A stretch of 64,000 bases of DNA from Peribacillus frigoritolerans (GTDB lineage Bacteria; Bacillota; Bacilli; Bacillales; DSM-1321), in the NCBI RefSeq assembly GCF_040250305.1, contig NZ_CP158190.1, positions 4,434,001 through 4,498,000 on the forward strand, written 5' to 3'. How positions within the stretch are numbered: position 1 is the first letter of the stretch; the number at the start of each line of letters is the position of its first letter. The notes beneath the pieces are model-generated. The model made no database searches. It saw nothing but the letters and a program-made list of their open reading frames with translations, and was not told the origin of the DNA. Made by a program: the position numbers and the translations under genes. Below are positions 44,287-52,477 of the stretch, in pieces.

Positions 44287-45507
44287 TTATTTTCCTTTCA
44301 AAGTAGCGGCAATGTCTTCATCTGCCTTTTTAAAATCATCCGCTTTCTTTACAATAAATTCTCCAACTTCGGTAAAAGTTTCGAGTATCCACTTTTTATG
44401 GTCGTATAGATCCTCACAAAGTTGGTTAGCTAGTTTCTTTGCTGTGGCTGTATGTGTATTCGATTTAGCATTATCTGCAATATTCCCTACAGCTGCGATG
44501 GTGCTATCTACATCTTCCGTACATTCAATAGCTAAATGCTTGATCTTTACTCCAATTTTTCGGATTACCTCAGGAGTTAGTTCTATCTCCACCCCATCAT
44601 GATAATTAGGAGATTGAAAAACAATTTTTTTCGTATCGCGATCAATCAAAAGGTTAAATATATTCCCGTTCACATCAAACTTATACTTTGGTAAATAATG
44701 ATATCCAGGAGCACCAACAGAATCAATGAATCGTTGAAGTGGGTTCCTTTTATCGATATTGGCTGACTCGAATGGCTCGTCAATATAGTATGTCTTTCCA
44801 ACATGATTATCTGAAACAAATGCCCCTGCACCTATCGAATCACTAGGATGAACATAAGCAATGATACTTTTATTGAACTTGCCTTTTTTTACATCATCCT
44901 GTATATCATCAGGAAGCAATTTGACTATACTAGGTGCACTATACGATACACTCTTTATATTATGGCTAGCTGAGACATACTCCGATAAAGCGCCTCCGAG
45001 AGAGTGACCTGTTGTTGAAATTTCATAATTTTTTAAATTTTGTTTTTGATATTTTTTAACTTCCTTTAAAAGAACCTCTGCTTGATAAAATTGACTGTTT
45101 TTTATTTTGTCTTTCAACCTGATCATTTCAATATCAAATGTATGTGAAGTTGATGCATATAGATCCGGATTACTTTTCTTAACTTCTTCTACTCTCTTCA
45201 ATTTGTCCTGATTTTTCTTATACCCTTTCATGACTACATCATCTATATCTGTTACTACATCTGGTAGACCTTCCCCGGTGAGATCATCTCCTTGAGTCCC
45301 TCTATAGGCTATGACGATATTTTTTGTCTTATGGTTCACATATACCTTGGCATCAAAACCAGACTTTTTTATATTGGTAAGGGATTTATCAATTTTAATC
45401 TGTTCCCAAGCTTCTATTTTCCCGTCTATTATTATTTTCACATTTTGAGTTTCTTTTAGATATGCTTCCTTCGTTAAAGCATAATAGGACTTATCACTTA
45501 CACTCAA
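44287..45507 (-). CDS. Lipase-like type VII effector with reversed architecture (TslA-like)
   Basis: The 406-residue protein's N-terminal alpha/beta-hydrolase (lipase 3 type) starts MSVSDKSYYALTKEAYLKE. It shows an oxyanion-side IAYRGTQGDD, the nucleophile elbow GHSLGGAL (S169), then VHPSDSIG and PGYHYLPKY, which can supply Asp and His. From about residue 300 it is all helical and rich in Ala/Lys with no membrane segment, like an LXG/WXG targeting domain placed last. No signal peptide. AAGGGGATGGGAG precedes the TTG at 45507; the frame extends to 45606, overlapping the divergent lipoprotein. Phospholipase activity is inferred. Confidence 0.7.
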   Translation of the reverse strand: MSVSDKSYYALTKEAYLKETQNVKIIIDGKIEAWEQIKIDKSLTNIKKSGFDAKVYVNHKTKNIVIAYRGTQGDDLTGEGLPDVVTDIDDVVMKGYKKNQDKLKRVEEVKKSNPDLYASTSHTFDIEMIRLKDKIKNSQFYQAEVLLKEVKKYQKQNLKNYEISTTGHSLGGALSEYVSASHNIKSVSYSAPSIVKLLPDDIQDDVKKGKFNKSIIAYVHPSDSIGAGAFVSDNHVGKTYYIDEPFESANIDKRNPLQRFIDSVGAPGYHYLPKYKFDVNGNIFNLLIDRDTKKIVFQSPNYHDGVEIELTPEVIRKIGVKIKHLAIECTEDVDSTIAAVGNIADNAKSNTHTATAKKLANQLCEDLYDHKKWILETFTEVGEFIVKKADDFKKADEDIAATLKGK

Positions 45508-45587
45508 AGACTCCCATCCCCTTACTTTAAATGCTATAATATCGTTATATTGTAATTTTCCATTAACTTGGAAGGAAGTGCAACTAT

Positions 45588-45902
45588 TTGTTAAGAAGAT
45601 ATCCAATACTCTTTCTTCTGTTAACTACATTATTGGTACTCGGAGGTTGTGGTATGAATAAGGCTGAAAAAGAAGAAAAAATCGAAAAATCAAAAGAAGC
45701 AGCAATTGAATTTTATAAAAACTTAGAGGAACCTATTGATTTAGAGGTTACAAAAGCAGAATTTTCTACAGAAACGAATGCAACAATCGTTTTTGTATAT
45801 GGTCATGATAAAGGGAATAAGGATGTGTTGTACCATGCGACAGTTGAAACGGCTGACGACTATGAAGTCCTTAGCTTCGGAGATGATAAAGAACCAAAAT
45901 AA
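45588..45902 (+). CDS. Small lipoprotein, candidate immunity to the lipase
   Basis: The 104-residue protein has a lipoprotein signal peptide (LLLTTLLVLGGC, lipobox Cys at 21), a lysine/glutamate-rich helix and a small beta-rich domain. It starts at TTG behind GGAAGGAAG. It is divergent from the lipase gene with only about 80 bp between them. The S. aureus lipase effector TslA is neutralised by surface lipoproteins (TilA), so an immunity role is inferred from position and export. Confidence 0.65.
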   Translation: MLRRYPILFLLLTTLLVLGGCGMNKAEKEEKIEKSKEAAIEFYKNLEEPIDLEVTKAEFSTETNATIVFVYGHDKGNKDVLYHATVETADDYEVLSFGDDKEPK

Positions 45903-46194
45903 AAAGGAGCCTTAGGGTTCCTTTAATTATTCACTTAATTCCTGTAACTTTATTTGCAAATAAAAAGCAGCATAATTAAGATCAATTTTTTTATCTCTTT
46001 GTCTGTTCTCCTTCAACTCCCTCAGTTTAATTCGATTTTCTCACAAATACTCGCTTAATCGCAGGATTTCGTCACCCTTGAATGTAAGTTCAAATGTGGT
46101 GTCCTATGATCGTTTAGCTTCCAAAAAAGAAAACCGTGATAATACTCAGTGAAAAATGATAAGAAAGATCCCTTGATCACAAGTAATACGGTTA

Positions 46195-46300
46195 AACTTA
46201 AGAGTTTGTACGAGTTGGTTAAATTAATGTCCATTCTAAAATGTAATCTCGCCTAAACTCGTAATTCTTTTTCTATTCTATCATTGCACATAATACTCTA
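46195..46300 (-). repeat. Array-specific repeat, copy A
   Basis: The stretch from GAGTTTGTACGAGTT to TCTATCATTGCAC recurs almost unchanged at 57540-57665. More diverged copies lie at 63645-63740 and, inverted, at 56245-56340. It has no intact frame. The remaining gap 45903-46194 shows no supported gene. Confidence 0.6.
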
Positions 46301-46305
46301 TACCA

Positions 46306-46839
46306 TCATGAGTCTTTACTTTTTAACAGCCTATTATTTTTCAACATTTTCTCCTTTAAATATTCAGCAATTTCTGTTTGCCCAAATTCTCTAGCATATT
46401 CATATGCATCCATATTCTTAATACTCTCTCCCGCATATCTAATTGAAATATCTATTCCTTTTTCAACTAGAAACTCAACTACTTCTTTATGTCCACCATA
46501 AATCGCTCCAAATAATGGATTTCTTTTTGCTAAGGTCACATCTAATTCTGCGCCTGCCTCTATTAAATACTTTACTATCTTCAAATGCCCCGCTCCTGCA
46601 GCCACTCTTATAGGAGAAGCATCAAATATATCACCTTTTGTATTGACATCAATTCCTTTATGAATCAGATATTTTACTATTTCAAAATATCCTTTCTTTG
46701 CTGCAACATGTAACCACGTACCAAATGGTGTCATTGAATGTAAAGATTCTGGATTATCACCTATTAAATGTTTTACTTCATTAATATCACCAAGTTTAAT
46801 TGCATTCCTTATTGCTTTGTATACACTTTTTTTATCCAA
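46306..46839 (-). CDS. Ankyrin-repeat immunity protein
   Basis: The 177-residue protein has four ankyrin repeats (e.g. FGTWLHVAAKKGYFEIVKYL, HLKIVKYLIEAGAELDVTLA). It is strongly similar to the N-terminal part of the ankyrin-SUFU protein at 52478 (shared SMTPFGTWLHVAA and NPLFG/NPLLG). Directly upstream is the tail of a toxin gene (46862-46973). Ankyrin proteins are known immunity proteins in polymorphic toxin loci. Confidence 0.85.
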   Translation of the reverse strand: MDKKSVYKAIRNAIKLGDINEVKHLIGDNPESLHSMTPFGTWLHVAAKKGYFEIVKYLIHKGIDVNTKGDIFDASPIRVAAGAGHLKIVKYLIEAGAELDVTLAKRNPLFGAIYGGHKEVVEFLVEKGIDISIRYAGESIKNMDAYEYAREFGQTEIAEYLKEKMLKNNRLLKSKDS

Positions 46840-46861
46840 AACATATCCTCCTTACTTTCGA

Positions 46862-46973
46862 TTATCTTCTCCTAGCTAATTCACCTAATTCTTCGAGAGC
46901 TTCAACAGCCCTTAATCGATCCACTACATTCCCCAAAGCATCAATACTATGTTGGGTGCCCAAATAAATCTAA
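46862..46973 (-). pseudogene. Toxin 3'-end relic before the ankyrin gene
   Basis: Minus-strand frame reads GTQHSIDALGNVVDRLRAVE, then ALEELGELARRR and a stop 22 bp before the ankyrin start. It aligns with the relic at 53627-53765 (SLHGIEALRNVVDNIKKVRD), which also precedes an ankyrin gene, so this is the tip of the cognate toxin. Confidence 0.65.
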
Positions 46974-46980
46974 ATAAACC

Positions 46981-47021
46981 AAAAATGGATAGTCCCTTTG
47001 ATTTTCGAAAGGCTCTATCCA
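46981..47021 (-). terminator. Terminator of the 47054 immunity gene
   Basis: TGGATAGAGCCTTT and AAAGGGACTATCCA pair on the minus strand and are followed by TTTTTGG. A near copy lies at 50934-50969 behind a paralogous gene. Confidence 0.7.
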
Positions 47022-47053
47022 CTTCTTCTTATATAAAAACATTTCTTACTTTA

Positions 47054-47509
47054 TTACCAATCTTCTTCATCTTCATCCCAATCTTCTTTTGCCATTTCAA
47101 GGCGTTCAATGAAATAGTCTAAAAAACTATCGGCTAGTTTAACACCATAACCCTCCTGATTATCCCACGTAATAACTGGACATTCTCCATTTTTCATTTT
47201 ATTAGTATCGAGGCAATAGGCAAATTCATCAATATCTTCTATAACCACAAGTCCATCTATTAAATCATAATACTTTTGATGACCTTTGGTAGCATCTACT
47301 ACTGCTGGACCCGTAAAACCATATCCAATTATTCTCACTCCAAAAAGTCCACCGTAACCATAATTTCTTAGAAACCACTTGTAACTTTCCGGTAATGAGA
47401 CCTGTAGTTTTTGTTCAGTTTCTTTTACATTGTCTTCACTTATTCCACCTGTAAAATCATCATCTTCGCCATACTGCTTAATAAATTCCTGTAAATCTGA
47501 ATATTTCAC
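47054..47509 (-). CDS. SMI1/KNR4 family immunity protein, paralogue 1
   Basis: The 151-residue SUKH-1 type protein begins MKYSDLQEFIKQYGEDDDFT, with [39 protein letters not shown] and an acidic [10 protein letters not shown] end. GTG start at 47509 behind AAGGTGAT. It is nearly identical to 50986-51441 and to the pseudogene at 48037; toxin tails with a YWKW motif precede relatives of this family. Confidence 0.85.
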   Translation of the reverse strand: MKYSDLQEFIKQYGEDDDFTGGISEDNVKETEQKLQVSLPESYKWFLRNYGYGGLFGVRIIGYGFTGPAVVDATKGHQKYYDLIDGLVVIEDIDEFAYCLDTNKMKNGECPVITWDNQEGYGVKLADSFLDYFIERLEMAKEDWDEDEEDW

Positions 47510-47596
47510 CAAAATCACCTTCAAATCCTTAGTTACTTAACGCACGGACAAGTATGTAGAATACACTAAGGGAATAATCAAATTAGAAGCATAAAC

Positions 47597-47941
47597 TCAA
47601 TTCTCATTTTTCTTGAATCTTTCTGGGATTTTATTTTTCCATATTATCATGAGTTCTTTAAATTCTTCAGTCTCCATTTCATTTTCATAAGGCTCTTCAT
47701 ATGTATAAAAGTGTTCAAGCACTGTCATTTCTTTTTTTATTAGCACACTTGTTGCATTAAGTTGAATTTCAAATTTTTCATGGAAACCATTTAAGACATT
47801 TTCAACTATCGTAATATACTCATCTGCTTCTTCCTCTGTAGGGATGTCTTCAATAAAATCAGCGAATAATTTTATTTCATCCGATAATTTTATTCTCAAT
47901 GTCCCAACATGGTCTCTAAAAAAATCGTATGAATATTTCAT
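47597..47941 (-). CDS. Putative immunity protein, 114-residue family, member 1
   Basis: The 114-residue acidic protein is one of four paralogues (47597, 49075, 51634, 62930). Shared core: ADFIEDIPTEEEADEYITIV, LNATSVLIKKEMTVLEHFY and WKNKIPERF. GGAGG lies 6 nt before the ATG at 47941. I do not know the family name. Its repeated placement beside SUKH genes and toxin tails implies an immunity function. Confidence 0.7.
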   Translation of the reverse strand: MKYSYDFFRDHVGTLRIKLSDEIKLFADFIEDIPTEEEADEYITIVENVLNGFHEKFEIQLNATSVLIKKEMTVLEHFYTYEEPYENEMETEEFKELMIIWKNKIPERFKKNEN

Positions 47942-48036
47942 ACTCAACCTCCATCGTAGTCCCTTTGAATTTCAAAAGAGCTATCAGCCGTTCCAAAAAA
48001 TCCTTATAGCATTATCAATTCATATAAATCCAGCTT

Positions 48037-48491
48037 TCACCAATCCTCTTCGTCTTCATCCCAGTTTTCTTTTGCCTCTTCAAGACTTTCAATCAAATAG
48101 TCTAGAAAATTGTCAGCTGCGGTAAAACCATATCCTTCTTGGTTATCCCAAAGAATCACTGGGCATTCTCCATTTTTCATTTTATTAGTATCGAGACAGT
48201 AAGCAAATTCATCAACATTTTCTATAACCCTATCCCGTCAATTAATTTATAATGCTTTTGATAATCTTTAGTGGCATCTACTACTGCTGGACCAGCTAAT
48301 CCATATCCGATTATTTCTACACCAAAAATACCACCATAACCATAGTTCCTTAAAAACCATTTATAGCTATCCGGAAGCGGGACTTGTAGTTTAATTTCTG
48401 TTTCTTGAACTTTTTCATCACTTACTCCACCTGTAAAATAAGCATCTTGACGATTTTCCTTAATAAATTCTTGTAACTCAGAATACTTCAA
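48037..48491 (-). pseudogene. Frameshifted SMI1/KNR4 gene, paralogue 2
   Basis: The first 89 codons (TTG start; KYSELQEFIKENRQDAYFTG) are intact and end in KLIDGIG. A one-base change then shifts the frame; the continuation [20 protein letters not shown] to NWDEDEEDW is intact in another frame. It is otherwise like 47054-47509. Confidence 0.8.
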
Positions 48492-48503
48492 CTAATTCAC
48501 CTT

Positions 48504-48560
48504 CTAGTCTTGAGTTCCGTATTGCTTTCCTCTCCACTTCCAATACTTTGAAGTCCTTGA
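48504..48560 (-). pseudogene. Toxin tail relic (YWKW type)
   Basis: The frame reads YWKWRGKQYGTQD then stop, 13 bp before the TTG of the SUKH pseudogene. The related tails at 61475-61600 and 60789-60930 also carry YWKW and also precede SUKH genes. Confidence 0.5.
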
Positions 48561-48573
48561 TTAATAACATGAA

Positions 48574-49023
48574 TTATTCTTCAACGTCTTCAGATAATTT
48601 TTCTAAAAATTCATTAATATCATTTGCTAGAAAATACATATTGCTCATATCATCAGGATTTTCAGGTTCTTGCTCATGATCCCAAAAATAAATATTATCC
48701 ATATAAGGAGCTTTAGTGCCTAAGCATATCGTATTACCCGCAGGATCATCAGCTATTGGAATAAATCCATCTGGAAGTCTATACTCATATATGTCTATGA
48801 CCTTTTCCAAGTTATCATACATGTCACCTATCCCATTAAATACATTCAAAACACTTTTTCCCTGCTCTTCAGATATATCAAAAATACTTCGCTCAGGAGT
48901 TCCCCCATTCCATTTAAGTAAGAATCCCTTATACTTTTCCGTTAATTTCACATTATTTTCTATTTCAAATTGCTCTATCACTTCTAGAGAAAGCTTATTA
49001 TGCGAGTTTTCAATTCTTGCCAT
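48574..49023 (-). CDS. SMI1/KNR4 family immunity protein
   Basis: The 149-residue SUKH protein has LSLEVIEQFEIENNVKLTEK, YKGFLLKWNGGTPE, IPIADDPAGNTICLGTK and WDHEQEPENPDDMSNMYFLA, a very typical SMI1/KNR4 pattern. AGGAGGATTT precedes the ATG. Cytosolic immunity protein against an unknown nuclease toxin. Confidence 0.88.
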   Translation of the reverse strand: MARIENSHNKLSLEVIEQFEIENNVKLTEKYKGFLLKWNGGTPERSIFDISEEQGKSVLNVFNGIGDMYDNLEKVIDIYEYRLPDGFIPIADDPAGNTICLGTKAPYMDNIYFWDHEQEPENPDDMSNMYFLANDINEFLEKLSEDVEE

Positions 49024-49074
49024 TTTTTAAATCCTCCTCTTATCTATTTTCCATTAATGGTTTATTCCCCAAAT

Positions 49075-49410
49075 TCACCCTTGAAATATTTCTGGAATTT
49101 TATCTCGCCATACTACTAGTAATTCCATAAATTGCTTTGTTTCTATCGTATTTTCATGAGGTTCTTCAATTCTAAAAAGGTTTTCAACAATTGTTACATC
49201 TTTTTTTATGAGTACACTTGTAGCATTTAATTCGATTTCAAAGTCCTCATATGTCCCGTTTAAAACCTTTTCGATATATTCTATATATTCATCGACTTGT
49301 TCTACTGTTGCAATATTTTCAATGAAATCTGTGAAAAGACAAATTTCTTCCGGCAAAATTAATCCTAAATCGCCAAATGGATCTTTCTTAAACTCATATG
49401 AATATTTCAT
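49075..49410 (-). CDS. Putative immunity protein, 114-residue family, member 2
   Basis: The 111-residue paralogue opens MKYSYEFKKDPFGDLGLILP. The frame extends to 49467, but the extra codons overlay a toxin-tail relic (QIHLKGDQSV in another frame, stop overlapping the ATG), so the ATG at 49410 is the start. AAAGGGGATC lies upstream. Confidence 0.7.
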   Translation of the reverse strand: MKYSYEFKKDPFGDLGLILPEEICLFTDFIENIATVEQVDEYIEYIEKVLNGTYEDFEIELNATSVLIKKDVTIVENLFRIEEPHENTIETKQFMELLVVWRDKIPEIFQG

Positions 49411-49501
49411 ACGCTTTGATCCCCTTTTAAATGGATTTGCCGTTCTGAAAGGTAGGTAGCCTATCAAGGTTTTTTTGACTCTTTCAGTACAAATAACATT
49501 A

Positions 49502-49987
49502 TTATAGAACGATATCTTGATAACCTACCTCTTCTACAACTTCATCTTCAATTTTAACTCCTAATCTATCTTCAATATCCCAAGTGACATCACATAGTAA
49601 ACCTAGGCTTCTTTTTCTATTCTTCCTTGCTCTTCTTACAATTAACTCTGTAGGCTTCACTAATCTTTTTAAAGCTAGTATAGAATCGATTTTTGGAGCA
49701 ATTTTATCTGCTTCTGATTTATTTCCTAACATCACTCTATATTCTTCAAAATTCTCACTATAATACTCATATATTTGCATTTCCACTTCATCCATTATAT
49801 TTTTCATTTCATTATTAAAATTACGAAAGGTCTCTCTCTGTATATTTGAAAAATCAGCATCTTCATGTCCATCTACACTTAATACTATTTCTATGTCCAT
49901 ATCAAACATTTGAATAGTTATTTTACCTCTCCAATAGTTTTTTTGATATTCTAATTCTCCAAATAACTCATCATTAATCTTTATCAT
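49502..49987 (-). CDS. Immunity protein to a WHE-type nuclease (DUF6985/DUF2004-like)
   Basis: The 161-residue protein opens MIKINDELFGELEYQKNYWR and has IEIVLSVDGHEDADF and a basic C-terminal third. The family label is tentative. The start codon lies 6 bp after the stop of a toxin tail (49994-50140), and the same tail-immunity pair recurs at 59668-60240, so the pairing is specific. The N-terminal 92 residues are nearly identical between the two copies. Confidence 0.7.
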   Translation of the reverse strand: MIKINDELFGELEYQKNYWRGKITIQMFDMDIEIVLSVDGHEDADFSNIQRETFRNFNNEMKNIMDEVEMQIYEYYSENFEEYRVMLGNKSEADKIAPKIDSILALKRLVKPTELIVRRARKNRKRSLGLLCDVTWDIEDRLGVKIEDEVVEEVGYQDIVL

Positions 49988-49993
49988 TCTTAA

Positions 49994-50140
49994 TTAATCT
50001 CCTAACTTAACTTTTATGTTATATTCGCCAAATCCCCCCAGATGTTTAAAGACACTATTAATTTTACTTGGTACCATTTGAATAGATTCCAAATCATTAA
50101 GTTCATGCCAAGTATCTTTATTATCTTCTCTCCGACCACC
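49994..50140 (-). pseudogene. WHE-type HNH nuclease toxin tail, copy 1
   Basis: Frame reads GRREDNKDTWHELNDLESIQ, then MVPSKINSVFKHLGGFGEYN and a stop. TWHE followed by MVPSKIN-FKH-GG is the C-terminal half of HNH/ENDO VII nuclease toxins. No start codon or N-terminal part. Further right (50141-50437) are bits of another tail (VEMYLNKNGSIAPAYPLY frame) and no intact gene. Confidence 0.7.
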
Positions 50141-50437
50141 TATATCGTCTGCTGTATATATTTATATAATGGATATGCCGGTGCTATTGATCCATTTTTA
50201 TTCAAATACATTTCTACTTTTATACAAAGCATAAAATCATTATTCATTGATGGTAATAATGATTTATTTTTGAAGTGGAAAGAAAGAATTGATTGTTTTA
50301 AAGTAAAGATGCATTTGTCTTATGTGCGTTCACTCGCTTATGTTGCATTACTAACACAAGCTCTTAACATATGAATAATAATTATTAAGACCAATCTATA
50401 GCTAATCTTTTTAAATTAAACTTCGTCAGACAAAGCA

Positions 50438-50773
50438 TCATTTTAAATCCTGTAATTCTTCCACAATTTCTTTTAATCGGTCAATATTATTAATAAATTC
50501 GTCATAAGAAATTTCTTGATAATCGAAAATCCCTTCTCCATATTCATCACTATCAAATATTTTTACTTTTGTACCTAACTTCAACAAATTATCAACCAAT
50601 CCTTTTAAATTCTCCATATCATCAATATCATTCGCGTCCGTTTCGGCAAAAAATTCTTTGTTTGCAATTTTATTTTTTATGTCTGTAATTCCTAAACCAG
50701 TGTACTTTCTTAACGGTACTAAACATTTATTAAATGGACCATTAGTGCTTATTTTAATTGCCATTTTACTCAT
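50438..50773 (-). CDS. Hypothetical immunity protein (L7/L12 C-terminal-like fold)
   Basis: The 111-residue acidic protein has CLVPLRKYTGLGITDIKNKI, which resembles the alpha/beta pattern of the ribosomal L7/L12 C-terminal domain, then an acidic helical end. Preceded by a fragment of an LXG toxin stalk (50800-50890). Immunity role inferred from position. Confidence 0.55.
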   Translation of the reverse strand: MSKMAIKISTNGPFNKCLVPLRKYTGLGITDIKNKIANKEFFAETDANDIDDMENLKGLVDNLLKLGTKVKIFDSDEYGEGIFDYQEISYDEFINNIDRLKEIVEELQDLK

Positions 50774-50799
50774 CTATTATTCTCCTTTCCATTAAAATT

Positions 50800-50890
50800 C
50801 TAATTTGCCATACCTTCAATCGTTTCTCCAGAATCTGTGACAATATCCCAAACTCCCGTCACAAAGTCTTTACCTATATGATGTTCTTTT
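50800..50890 (-). pseudogene. LXG toxin stalk fragment
   Basis: Frame reads KDFVTGVWDIVTDSGETIEG then MAN and stop. The same segment (VTGIWDFVTDPEETVEGVAN) occurs at 55915-56090, where it continues toward the pre-toxin region of LXG proteins. Confidence 0.6.
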
Positions 50891-50933
50891 TTTGGTAGGA
50901 TATAGAAACATATAAATCTAAATAAACAAAAAA

Positions 50934-50969
50934 TGGATAGTTCCTTTGATTTTAGAAAGGCTCTATCCA
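50934..50969 (-). terminator. Terminator of the 50986 immunity gene
   Basis: TGGATAG and CTATCCA arms with inner CCTTT/AAAGG; a T-run follows on the minus strand. Duplicate of 46981-47021. Confidence 0.7.
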
Positions 50970-50985
50970 CTTCTTCTTTTATAAC

Positions 50986-51441
50986 TCACCAATCTTCTTC
51001 ATCTTCGTCCCAATCTTCTTTTGCCAATTCAAGGCGTTCAATAAAATAGTCTGAAAAATTATCAGCAAGCTTTCGACCATAGCCTTCTTGATTATCCCAC
51101 GTAATAACTGGGCATTCTCCATTTTTCATTTTATTAGTATCGAGACAATAAGCAAATTCATCAATATCTTCTATAACCACAAGTCCATCGATTAAACCAT
51201 AATACTTTTGATGATCTTTGGTAGCAGCTGCTACTGATGCACCTACTAAGTCATAACCAATTATATCAATACCAAAACTTCCTCCTGAACCATAGTTTTT
51301 TAAGAACCATTTGTAGCTCTCCGGAAGTGGGACTTGTAATTTATTTTCTGTTTCTTTAACTTTGTCTTCACTTACTCCACCTGTAAAATCATCATCTTTG
51401 CCATACTGCTTAATGAATTCCTGTAAAGCTGAATATTTCAT
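50986..51441 (-). CDS. SMI1/KNR4 family immunity protein, paralogue 3
   Basis: The 151-residue protein is about 80 percent similar by eye to 47054-47509 ([48 protein letters not shown]). ATG at 51441 behind AGGTGAT. Its terminator and the following 114-residue family gene are also duplicated, so a block of about 1 kb was copied. Confidence 0.85.
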   Translation of the reverse strand: MKYSALQEFIKQYGKDDDFTGGVSEDKVKETENKLQVPLPESYKWFLKNYGSGGSFGIDIIGYDLVGASVAAATKDHQKYYGLIDGLVVIEDIDEFAYCLDTNKMKNGECPVITWDNQEGYGRKLADNFSDYFIERLELAKEDWDEDEEDW

Positions 51442-51633
51442 CAAAAATCACCTACTAAACTTGGATTTCGTATTGCACGGATTTATTAATTTTTTTTATT
51501 CTTGTTCCCATCGGTGAACTTGTGTACGGAAGATATCTTCGATTTTCATCCGTTTTCACTTAAACACATAATGCTTATTTAAGGTCTGGTGGTTAACTTT
51601 TTCTCAACAAATAATCAAATTAGAAGCATAAAT

Positions 51634-51978
51634 TCAATTCTCATTTTTCTTGAATCTTTCTGGGATTTTATTTTTCCATATTAACATGAGTTCTTTAAAT
51701 TGTTCTGTCTCCATTTCATTTTCATAAGGCTCTTCATATGTAAAAAGGTGTTCAAGAATTGTCATATCTTTTTTTATCAACACACTTGTGGCATTGAGTT
51801 GAATCTCAAAATCCTGATATAAACCATTTAAAACACTTTCAACTATCGTAATATACTCATTTGCTTTTTGCTCAGTAGAAATGTCTTCAATAAAATCAGC
51901 GAATAATTCTATCTCACCTGGTAATTTTATTCTCAGCATTTCTAAATGATCTCTAAAAAACTCGTATGGATATTTCAT
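51634..51978 (-). CDS. Putative immunity protein, 114-residue family, member 3
   Basis: The 114-residue protein is nearly identical to 47597-47941 from LNATSVLIKKDMTILEHLF to the ERFKKNEN end. A toxin tail (SESTSYPIYKRG then stop) ends just before the ATG at 51978. Confidence 0.7.
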   Translation of the reverse strand: MKYPYEFFRDHLEMLRIKLPGEIELFADFIEDISTEQKANEYITIVESVLNGLYQDFEIQLNATSVLIKKDMTILEHLFTYEEPYENEMETEQFKELMLIWKNKIPERFKKNEN

Positions 51979-52043
51979 ACTCAACCTCTTTTATAAATTG
52001 GATAGCTAGTAGACTCACTGCCAAACATGTTTTTGTGAACCTG

Positions 52044-52340
52044 TTAATTCTCCTTTTGAATGGCTTTTTCCAGTTCTCGAGCTATATTTTCTAGCCACTG
52101 TATCGGGGTTACTCCTAATGAAGGGAAATAAAGTTCACAGCACTCTTCTATGAAATTTTCTTTCTCCTCATTTGAAATATTTTCAGCCAAAAAAAACTTA
52201 ACTTCATTGGCAATTAATAAAATTCTTTTTTCTGATATTGAGTTAACAAATTCTTTTAATTCTTCATCTGGTGATACCATATCTTGATGAAAGTGAGCAG
52301 TCAAAAAATTTTCTAATTCATCGAAACTTTTATTTTTCAT
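52044..52340 (-). CDS. CdiI-like immunity protein
   Basis: The 98-residue helical protein has DELENFLTAHFHQDMVSPDE. The FL..yFHQD motif is that of the contact-dependent inhibition immunity family CdiI_2. GGAG before the ATG. No recognisable toxin tail lies in the 137 bp upstream. Confidence 0.65.
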   Translation of the reverse strand: MKNKSFDELENFLTAHFHQDMVSPDEELKEFVNSISEKRILLIANEVKFFLAENISNEEKENFIEECCELYFPSLGVTPIQWLENIARELEKAIQKEN

Positions 52341-52477
52341 ATGTATTCTCCTTTATTTTGTGGGAAAACCTGTTAAAACACAAAAGCCTCAACTCTACAT
52401 GCTTTTTTCCTTATATTCTTAGTCATGTAACTCATCAAGAAAAAATCCCTGTCCATTTCACTGTCTTACAACTGTTA

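Noticed and set aside
50042..50374. 110-codon plus-strand frame and its twin at 60148-60453
   Set aside because: The similarity between them comes from the duplicated WHE toxin tail on the other strand, which has protein-family support.
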